This document shows, one piece after another, positions 55,560 through 64,000 of a DNA stretch of 64,000 nt. The notes under the pieces are model-generated. The model worked only from the letters and a program-made list of their open reading frames with translations, was not told the DNA's origin and did no database searches. Location: assembly GCA_963920635.1 (NCBI GenBank), contig OY987299.1, positions 66,136,692 through 66,200,691 of the forward strand, read 5' to 3'. The stretch's first letter is position 1; each line of letters begins with the position of its first letter. This stretch comes from Pseudeuparius sepicola. Its lineage: Eukaryota; Arthropoda; Insecta; Coleoptera; Anthribidae. The translations under genes and the position numbers were made by a program.

Positions 55560-56720
55560 ACTTTGCTTTTAGTTACTTCTATAGCTCATCTCGTCCTCCG
55601 CCATTTCCACGTTCTCGTCCTTTGTCCCCTCCTCCAGGTTCTCATCGTCTGTCCGCTCAAATAGCATTTCCTTCTCTTCTCTCTTGTGATGACATTCTTC
55701 ACCAACATTTTCTTTTCCTTTTGTTATATTTTGTGCCAAGAGGTCCAACTTTTCTGCACCCGCAATTGTGTGCATCCTTTAGTGCAGTTGCAAAAAATAA
55801 TAATAAACATTATTATTTATCGTCCATCCCCATTTTCAGGTTTTAAATCATTTCCAAGCCAATTCTGTACTTGATAATACACTCGACTTAGATGTTAGCG
55901 TGTGGCTGTGACGGTGTACATAGTACAAATTTCCTGCTTAAAAACTTCTGCAAATTGATGCAACTCAGGGTGCCTCCCCAACATTTTAAAAACTTATTTT
56001 TCCTTTGCTAAAGAGTGCAGAGGTTGTGTCACAGCCAATAATAGCATATAATAGCAACAGATGCTTTTTACAATTTGAAAAATTATTTAGACTAGAGAAG
56101 AGTATGTTTTTGATTTTATTTTCCCTTCCTCTGGTTTAAGGAAGAAACATCCTGGTTTGAATGAGCAACTCCTATCAGAAGAACTAATAGATCTACATCT
56201 TCTCCAATGATAATAGTGCTGTTGTGTTGTGATTTCCCAAGCGCGTCATCTCTACTATTAAAACGTCGGCATCGCCCCTAGCTTGTTTCACAGCTATGTT
56301 GATAAATTGTAGTTTGTACATTAGCAATCTAGTTTTATTTGAGCGATTGGATAGGAACTTTTCTTGGCTGAGGGTCACTTACATCGCCTCGTCAAAAATG
56401 AGCTCTACCGAGCCAAAAATTGAAGCAGTTCATCGAAGTTGTTCTATCACTTTTATATCCTTGCTATTGTTACTGTATCCATCAAAGACAACCATTATGT
56501 TAGAGCCGAAATGTTTTGTAGATAATCAACATGTCTTTTGATAATGCAATGAAAAGTATCGGCTTTTTGCCATATTACACGGTGCATCAGGAAACCACCA
56601 TCAATTACGTAAGCAACGTTATCAGCAGGTATTTGATCACACCGAGGCTCGAAGCATTTATAGATCATTGATTTAGCAGTTTTCTGTTTGCCTGCATCAT
56701 GAAAAAGTGCCGCTTCATTC
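55560..56720 (-). pseudogene. Cys-rich repeat-family protein, relic B
   Basis: Read leftwards from 56720: KQKTAKSMIYKCFEPRCD, AYVIDGGFLMHRVIWQ (about 56590), then SQEKFLSNRSNKTRLLM and VKQARGDADVLIVEM (56378-56260). After a gap come NCGCRKVGPLGTKY (about 55765) and an acidic tail EEGTKDENVEMAEDEMS to 55569. The order matches the better-preserved copy at 63000-64000. Several stops. The function is unknown. The DAD-type acidic residues and, in the other copy, GEDIDLLVIL recall PIN/XPG-like nuclease motifs, an inference only. Confidence 0.55.
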
Positions 56721-57551
56721 TTACTTTACTTAATTTTTGGCAGGAAAATTGTCCGAAACTTTTTTGTCGAGACATAATGTGTTGCGTGCCTTGCAGCATA
56801 ATTTATCTGCATGTTATTTAATGAACCGTAGGTTGTATGTAAAATACTTATATAACCTTTTTTGTAGAGATCATTTGTAAAATTTTCAGAAGCGTATTAC
56901 AAAAACGAAAATGCCATGAAATTTGAAATGTGTGTTATATTGGGACACCCTTTACAACAGTGTGTCATTTTTCGAAATCAGGTGAGATTAGAAGAAAATC
57001 AAAAATGGATTGACAATAATAATTACTATTAGTGTACAATCACTGAAACAATGGAAAACCAAATGATCTGAGGGCATTAGGGGCAAGAAAGGAGTTTAAA
57101 AATAATAAAACAATTAAATTTTATTATTTGTGGCAATATAATTCCCCATGAAAAATATAATTTCATTTGAAATGTGAAATTTACTTGAGTCTATCATTAA
57201 TTTTTAATGCTTACTCTACGTAGCTAGCACACATAAAAAATTTTACCTACTGTAACTCAGAAATCATAACTCCACCAATTAGATGAGATGGCTTAGGATG
57301 AAAACAAGACTGATGTTTTTTTTTTCATCATCAATACTTGATCTTGGTCTTTTCCTGTGTATTTTCTTATTATTTACTTATTTGTCATGTAAATTCTGGA
57401 GTATTGATCTCTTGTTATTATTATTATTATTTTCATTATCATTATTATCATTAATATTGTGAATACATAATTTTACTCATTTGTTGAATATTCCAGATAA
57501 GAGGTGTCAACACTTCTGGAAATGATCTACCAGAATTTTTAAAATTTTTAG
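56721..57551. other. Intronic sequence before the polo-box exon
   Basis: AT-rich, with a degenerate TTA/ATT microsatellite at about 57415-57460. The acceptor region is AT-rich (AAATTTTTAG) with a weak pyrimidine tract. Confidence 0.45.
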
Positions 57552-57745
57552 GTTCTAAAAAGCAAACCGATACTTACTCAAACCATCTCAGATGAAATGA
57601 CTGATCCAGTTGCTCAACCGATGATATGGGTTTCAAAATGGGTCGATTATTCCGATAAATATGGTTTTGGTTACCAGTTATCAGATGAGGGAGTGGGAGT
57701 TATGTTCAACGATACAACTAAACTTATTATGTTGCCTAATGGAAT
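57552..57745 (+). CDS. polo: Polo, polo-box 1 exon
   Basis: 194 bp, acceptor TTTTTAG (57551), donor AAT|GTGAGT (57746). It reads in phase 0 from [13 protein letters not shown] through [20 protein letters not shown] and [18 protein letters not shown], the opening strands of polo box 1. The box binds phosphoserine/threonine peptides and targets the kinase to centrosomes and kinetochores. The [17 protein letters not shown] core is diagnostic for PLK1-type kinases, including the Trp that contacts the phosphopeptide. It ends two bases into a codon; the next exon was not found within the remaining 6.2 kb. Confidence 0.93.
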
Positions 57746-59047
57746 GTGAGTTTTTTGTACACAAGGTGAGTCTGAAATAAGGAATATTGTTTTAAGGGTG
57801 GAAAATTTGGACTATTTAAAGCACTTTTTTATCATATGCATCCTTCCTAAAACTTGTTTTATTTGATATATTTCATATATAGTACATTCTAGAGTTCGTT
57901 TTCATTGACGATAGTTAGAATGTTTTGCACAATGTGAACAGAGCAAAATAGAGATGTGCAAAACTGGGTTTCTGTATCTGCGGGGAAATTGTAAATCAGA
58001 ATAAATACTTGGTATTTCTCTAAAAAGTATGCTTGAATTGCTAGAGGCCCCTTATACACTTTTTTAAACTGGCAAGCAAATTTCTCACATCTATTGGTAA
58101 TTTATTAAATAGTAACGGAGCATAAAAACATATTGCATCACCTATGTAGTCTAAAAAATCACCTAAAGTAATGTAGTGAGAATAACAATTACAAAACATG
58201 ATTCGCTTTATTTATATCCAGGCCAACATTTCGACATTCTCCATGTCTTGTTTAGGGCTACAAAGAAAGATAGAATTAAAAAATACATAATATTATAGTC
58301 AGAGTATATAACATGATAACAACTAGGATCGCCAACCTTTGTTCTAGTCCCAGCAAAATATCTATCATCCAGTCTTTCGCAAAGTAATTCTACGTCAGAT
58401 ATAAAACCTCATAGGATTGTAATTTAATAAATCGATTCCTGGAAAAGTGCTTAAAATAAACTATGTGCACAATTAACTGAATTGTTTATACATTCTTTCT
58501 ACATTCTACGGCTCTGTCAGAGACAATCTGATACATCATGGCAGTCAGCTACAGCACAGCTTTAGCGAGCTGAAAATAAACTAAGTCAAAGTTAGTAAAA
58601 TTGCAGGAGTCTGAAAATATTTGAGAGTCAGGCTACTGTATATACCAGGGACTCTTTAAAGTAAGGGGACCCGGCATTCTACTTTCCAAAGTGAGGCCTA
58701 TTCTTTCAACATTCTAATGGTAACAGTGATGCAAAGTATGTTATTTTTACCTTGATTGTTAGTAAAAATTAATATTGGTTTCCATGATTTCTAAAACTTA
58801 AACTGTGTTAACAAGTGCAGAATATAGCAACTGCGTAATGAAACAAATTTATTTTATAGTTAAGATTGATTTCCAGCAATTATTTCCATGAATTTGAGTA
58901 GTAAGTATGGTAAGTCCCTAAATATCTTCTCTCCCTATAGAAATCAGCTTAATCCAATTATGCATAGTGGTACCTGATTACTCTTTAGGCAAATGATTTA
59001 TCCAAATGACCAATGATGTGAATTATGATGGGAAATATTTTGCCCCC
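57746..59047. other. Intronic sequence, nothing recognised
   Basis: Starts with the polo donor. No further polo-box exon, long frame or repeat ends are visible. Confidence 0.45.
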
Positions 59048-59881
59048 TGTGATATATGGCGCCAATATCAAATTGCCGCCATAAAGGAAATAACGTCACG
59101 GAGCGTCAGTAGACAATTGGCCGAAAGGGACAGCACAAGCAGTCTGCACCGGGCCTCCATAACGTAAAGATTTATATCGTGATCATAGTCTGTGATATGT
59201 AAAACCATGTGATAAGAGAAATAAAATATCAATCCAGTTTTATAATGTTTATTGCAACACCGTCATAAAAGATCAAGACATAACAGTGGTGACGAGGGCT
59301 CAAATTCGGAACGCGGACGTATTTTCCAACTGATGAAAACGTGATTACCGTGATCAACAAAATGGCGGGCGAAGCAATAGACCAAAAAGAGTAAGTAAAA
59401 AGCCAGAAAGATATAGAACCTAGAGAAACCTAAATTATACCCAAGTTTATGTACATGCATTTTTTTGTAACTAGCAATTTGAGGTTGCTACAGTTTAGTG
59501 CCAGCAGGTAACAAGACTGTTTCATTGATCATGTAAAAACACTGTTAAGATAAAATATGTAGATGCTAAGTTTTGTAAGTTGCTACAGATGTTTTAGGCC
59601 ATAATAACGTAAAGCGTTGATTGTTATACTACAAATGTATTTTATTGTGGGTTATGTAGTTGTTGATTGAATCGAGAATTTTTTTTTTGTTTGTACGGTG
59701 TAAAAACACCTAGATATTAAATGTAGTTTTATCTAAGAAGGAAGGTGTGATATATGGCAGCAATTTGATATTGGATAACGGAAATGACGTCACGGAGCAT
59801 CAGTAGACAATTGGCCGAAAGGGACAGCACAATCAGTTTTATGTTTATTGCAACACCGTCGTAAAAGATCAAGACATAACA
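59048..59881 (+). mobile_element. Miniature LTR element (TRIM-like)
   Basis: LTRs TGTGATATATGG to CATAACA at 59048-59285 (238 bp) and 59746-59881 (136 bp), with CCCCC on both sides (59043-59047, 59882-59886) as a 5-bp target duplication. TGGTGACGAGGG follows the 5' LTR as a likely primer site and AAGAAGGAAGG precedes the 3' LTR as a purine tract. The 460-bp interior has only a short start (MAGEAIDQKE, about 59362). The 3' LTR lacks about 102 internal bases. Confidence 0.8.
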
Positions 59882-61348
59882 CCCCCTTTAGAATCCATGG
59901 CACTGACATGTCACATAAAATCTGATGGCATTTAGAAACTGACGTATAACATAATCTTGTACAAGCCTCCTTGTGGTCTCCTTGGAGTCGACAGAAAACA
60001 AACTTCCCCTCAAGGCTTCACTTTTCCTATGCGATAGGCTGTGACATGCTGGGTCCCCTTATTTTGAAGAGTCCCTGTTATATACTGTTGTATATTATTA
60101 TACAGGGTGGCTTATATAAGCAGCTCACTGAAAATATCTCAGCTATTTTTGATAGCAAAAATCGGTGACAGGTGCGACCGATAGCTCTTCTGGACGGCCT
60201 TCTTTTGTCGTAATGGAAGTTGCTGTCCATGACCACCTACGAAAACTATGACCAAAAATCTAAAAAATTCGAAATTTTTAAACTCTGTTACTTTTTATTT
60301 CTAGAGGTGCACAAAAAAGTTTGACATAAAAATTGTTTACAAGAACTGTCAGAAACCAATTATGATATGCGTTTTGAAATATTAGATATTACTAGATTCG
60401 AGCTCTCTTGGGATCAAAAATTAAATTATCTGGAAAGTAGTTAATGATGCATTTTTTATAAAGTGAAATATCCCATTTATCGCACTTGTCAGTTTGTTCT
60501 ATTTACTATAAAAATTTGAAAAAAATTATTGGTAATATTTATGATTGAAATAACATCTAGTGCACATGCACTTAATTGAATGTTGAATTGTTAGTTCAGA
60601 ATTGTTATTTTAAATAATAAAAAAAAATTAAAAACTCAAACATTTTTTCCTGTTATAATAAAAAAAATAGTTAAAAATTAGGAGGATTATATATGCCTAT
60701 CCTTTTCCTTTCTTTGCCCTTCACAGTGAGACGTCAGTGGCAGCACACACGGTACTTGCTACTCTGAGAAAAATCTGTAGTTTTGTAAAAAAAACGCATG
60801 GCTTAGTTCAATATAAAATATTACATTTTTTAGTATTCCTCAAACTCAAACAGAAGCTTATATTTGGTAAGTAACAATAATCAATTCAATTACAATTGTT
60901 ATTGAATTGGAAATGAATACAGGTACATTGAACTGTTAAATAGTTAAATACTGAAAGTACAACTATGTTATAGAATTTTTGCCAGATTTGTAATAATTGT
61001 ACTAGTATCAATTATAATTGTTAGTAGTGTATCATATTATTGCCTGAATCATAACCAAATGTCGTGTAAAATGCAAATCAAGTTGCTAATGTAGCAACTT
61101 ATAATTGACAAAACAGAAATTATGCAGATGGTATCAATAAGTCAATAACATTCAATTTTAGTGGATGCAAGTTCTGCTAACCCCCAGTTTATTAATAGCT
61201 CTTCTATTTCTATTCGCTTGCACAGTATCCATCATGACTATGAACGATATAGAGTGTGGGGCTGTCAAGACCTTAACTGGGCACTTTGCTATATAGTAAG
61301 GCCTCGTGATTATCGTCATTTTGGTGAATTGATCAGTCAAGGTCATAC
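59882..61348. other. Intronic sequence with one lone TACAGGGTG terminus
   Basis: TATACAGGGTGGCTTATATA at about 60100 resembles the ends of the TA-flanked elements elsewhere, without a visible partner. No gene recognised. Confidence 0.35.
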
Positions 61349-62170
61349 CTTGTGAGGTTTTGAATTAGCTCTATGACCGCCGTAACCAACAAGCACAAAA
61401 CATAACACTTTAGTACAGGTGACCCCAACTGCTCGCAGCAACTGGAATCGCGAAGAGGTGTCGTCTCCCTTTTTTATTCATGTGTTTGCAATAGGAGATT
61501 TAATTAATAATTTGAAAATAAAATGAAGATTTTTTTAAATCTTCATTCGTTTTGCCGATGGGGGTTTTGTAGGGTCTATCGACCCTGTGGAAATATTTAA
61601 GTAGGTCACATAGTTAGGAAATAGTTAAGTTAGCATAAGTGTATATCTGGATACGCATGTATCGCAATATGCGAATAAGCAATAATGTACAAGGGGTATT
61701 GTACTGGGGTTACGAATGGGTTAGAGAATACATGTTCTTTTATACGAACCACTACATGGTGACCCTGCCAGCCATAACTTAGTAATTTAAAAGGTTTTAT
61801 TAAGTAAAAGCAACTTAAAAGGTTGTATATCAAGAAAAATGGGGAAAACTCATTCAAAAAGTTTGGATATCACCGAGAATGGAGCAGTGAACTCCAATTT
61901 TATCATACAAGAGGAAGAGTACAATATCACGAAGGATGTGAAAGTTATCTTTTATCTTATGCTAGCAACAACCACATCAGGAAGCAAATGCGAAGAAATC
62001 TAGCTGCATCCATGGCAGATGTAAGTGCTGTCTAATCATTTGCCCAAACCACGAGGACGAGCCACCCAGAGATCAGCTGACATCGAAGTAGCAGCTGTGT
62101 AAGTGTGATGAAGTGTTACAGTGTTGTGCCGGAAAAACCAACTCAGTGGAAGCAGACATAAGATGTGTAA
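61349..62170 (+). mobile_element. Start of a Ty3-type LTR element (LTR, primer site, small frame)
   Basis: A possible LTR begins near TGTGAGGTTT (61349) and ends ACTACA at 61756. TGGTGACCCTGCCAG follows directly as a primer-binding site. Next comes a short frame from 61840, MGKTHSKSLDITENGAV, with an N-myristoylation-type MG start. A frame change leads to an IRKQMRRNLAAS end. Such short MG-start frames precede gag in some insect Ty3 elements (from memory). No gag-pol follows, so it is a truncated copy; the LTR start is a guess. Confidence 0.45.
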
Positions 62171-62899
62171 GTGGTACTTAATACATTTCTAAAATTAGTG
62201 TATATTATAATCAATACATCTAAGTCTTCTTAATGCAATGCAAGGAAGACATTAATCTTACATTAGTGAGAATTAAGAAAGATATAGTAGGACAGGCTAA
62301 GAGGGCGTTAAAGAAAAACGTACCCAAAAGTGAATCAAGACATTTAATGCAGTAAAATAGTATTTTTGGTAGGAAAGTTTTGGGGTAGTTTTGATTTTTT
62401 CCATTCTTTACGTTTTTTGGGGTGCTGATTCCGAATCTGAGGTTTGCTAATAAAAATTCGTGACGCAACATTGAATAAAAAATGCAAAGAAATGTAAAAA
62501 ATGGTAATTTTGTCAGTTTTTTGCTTATAACTCGAAAACCATCAATTTTTTGGAAAAAACACCTCTATTGTAAATGAAAGTATATAAAATTTCCTTCGAA
62601 TGTTATCTTTGTTTTATTTTTTCTCTGACGAACCATTCGGGCTCAATCGGTAGTTGAAAAGTGGCGTGTTTTGTCTATCTCCACAAAAACCCATTTTTAT
62701 ATGCAAAAATCTAATTTATTATCAAATATCATTATATTCACCACTTTATTTATTATTTGAGCTGTTTTCTCTTAAAAGGTCCTGGTTGAGGCTCTTCGAT
62801 GGCAGAAGGTTCTTGCTGAGGCTCCTCGATGGCGGAAGATCTTGGCAGAGGATTAGGTTCTTCCACAAACACTATTGGATATAATAATAATAATTCTCA
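62171..62899. other. Intronic sequence, nothing recognised
   Basis: AT-rich. An imperfect tandem duplication at about 62780-62840 (GAGGCTCYTCGATGGCRGAAG twice) is the only structure. Confidence 0.4.
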
Positions 62900-64000
62900 C
62901 CCTCACAATACTCCAAACTAGGAGTACCCCAGAAGCAACTACATGCTTGTGCGGGGGAGCTGGAAAATAAGAGAAATCGTGAAAAAAACATTAACTTGTG
63001 ATTTTGCGATTAGACATACCTTCCACATCGTGTGATTGTTCTTCTTGGTCTCTTTCTTCGGCCCCTTCTTCGTCTATCTCCACGCTGTCCTCCTGGGACT
63101 CGACGTTTTCACAAAACCCGTTGCATGTTGTTCATATTGGAGAGCAATAAAGCCCTGTTTTGCATTTACAAGAAACGCGCTGAAGTATTGAGTCCGGTGC
63201 TGGTTTGGACTTGGTTGTAACGGGGACAAGACCACTCTTTGTTTTTTTCCATCCCCACTCGTTCGGATCTCTTTGCGATTCATGGAATATGGTTTGTCCA
63301 GATAACCACTGCTGCACCTGAAAGTAAACTCTCAGTGAATGTTCTCGTGTGGCAGCTTCAGTGGGAGGTAGTGCGGCAATGTTGGGTCTGCTTTTGTAAG
63401 ATGACGATATATAGTGCCTGTATATCTCAAATCGTTTAAACCAGACTCTCGGCCTTTCCCATACAAAGCCATGAGAAACATGTTGCCTGCTTGGGCAATC
63501 TCGTCCTGGTGAGCTCGACGGTCTTTGAAAGCCTCAATAACTGGTACCAAATCCTTGTTTTTTTGCAAGACTGAGAAATTTTTATTTTCTCTGATTAAAT
63601 AGAGTGTAAGTGGTGTTACAAACACTCATCGTGTGCAGGAACAAGATATGGTCTGATAGGGTTTTGTCCAATATGTGAGTATCATAGATGGTTTGAGACT
63701 CCTTCCCTTTTCCTGGTTTCGTGAAAGAGACATTTTTTATATCAGGACTACACAGGCCAATCAAAATCACCAAAAGGTCGATATCTTCCCCCACCACTGT
63801 CACGTGTTCATTTGAAGGAGCCAACTTAAGTGCTGTTGTGATTATTAGGATATCAGCATCCTCCACTGCTTGCTGTGACTCAGTGTTTGCTTCATTCAAC
63901 TTCTTCATAGGACATATCAACCGGCTCTTGTTTGTGGAATTTGCAAGGAAACTCTCCTGCGAGACAGTGGGTACCATTGATTCAGTAAATGATACTGCTG
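62900..64000 (-). pseudogene. Cys-rich repeat-family protein, copy C (partial)
   Basis: Running leftwards from the window end: MVPTVSQESFLANSTNKSRL, a QQAVEDADILIITTAL block and TVVGEDIDLLVILIGL (63977-63760), then LFLHTMSVCNTTYTLF. A frameshift near 63600 leads to the 63332-63625 frame, then DPNEWGWKK (about 63275), APDSILQRVSCKCKTGLYC and an acidic tail. A GAAG|GTATGT donor near 63020 and a TTCCAG acceptor near 62960 suggest an intron. This is the best-kept copy. It may be a transposon-borne or domesticated gene; its role is unknown. GEDIDLLVIL and DAD spacing recall PIN/XPG-type metal sites (inference). Confidence 0.6.

Noticed and set aside
57420..57470. TTA/ATT-rich stretch as possible CRISPR or regulatory array
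   Set aside because: Simple imperfect trinucleotide microsatellite; no unique spacers.
57746..64000. Search for the remaining polo-box exons
   Set aside because: No segment matching the rest of polo box 1 or polo box 2 was found by eye, so the next exon is assumed to lie beyond the window.

Overview
The window reads as 64 kb of insect-type nuclear DNA: AT-rich, intron-bearing, with no bacterial-style operons and a dense, nested load of transposable elements. It appears to lie entirely inside one host gene, the mitotic kinase gene polo (PLK1 orthologue), on the + strand. I can support three coding exons: the kinase C-lobe (11982-12371), the linker (41943-42076) and the start of polo box 1 (57552-57745). 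They join in phase with canonical splice sites and no stops. They total 718 bp, separated by introns of 29,571 and 15,475 bp. The N-lobe/catalytic-loop exons upstream and the rest of the polo boxes downstream were not found, so both window ends should be intronic. The exact insect order cannot be fixed from the sequence.

Layout. 1-980: AT-rich intron with a relic hammerhead-like core. 982-9018: a Penelope-like element (PLE1) as two head-to-head copies forming a large inverted repeat, each outer end carrying a hammerhead ribozyme. The left copy is broken by a small TIR element, and by a LINE that itself holds a 2-kb hAT-like element with an 8-bp target duplication. 11982-12371: polo kinase exon. 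13168-13859: foldback element. 15550-15820: THAP-domain relic. 16973-20460: a 3.5-kb foldback element with TAA target duplication, holding two further elements. 20795-26961: a decayed BEL/Pao element (BEL1). 28380-41197: a TA-flanked element split by a second BEL/Pao element (BEL2, 28630-40174, target duplication ATTAT), which carries a reverse-strand LINE and other debris.

41943-42076: polo linker exon. 42108-43560: relic of a Cys-rich protein family of unknown function. 44880-47340: a second Penelope family (PLE2), again head-to-head with hammerhead-type cores; one core is split at its predicted cleavage dinucleotide by a TA-flanked element. 48543-54288: a Ty3/gypsy element with one long gag-pol frame, target duplication AAAT, a tRNA-Lys-type primer site and a large in-frame deletion between RT and RNase H. 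55560-56720: a reverse-strand relic of a second, seemingly related Cys-rich family. 57552-57745: polo-box exon. 59048-59881: a miniature LTR element. 61349-62170: probable start of another Ty3-type element. 63000-64000: a better-preserved reverse-strand copy of the Cys-rich family, running off the window.

Functionally the only evident host product is Polo. Nearly everything else is mobile DNA at different stages of decay, whose target duplications allow a relative insertion order. The least ordinary signals are the repeated head-to-head Penelope/hammerhead architecture, the insertion into a ribozyme cleavage site, the giant nested foldback, and the scattered Cys-rich families with a possible PIN/XPG-like acidic motif.
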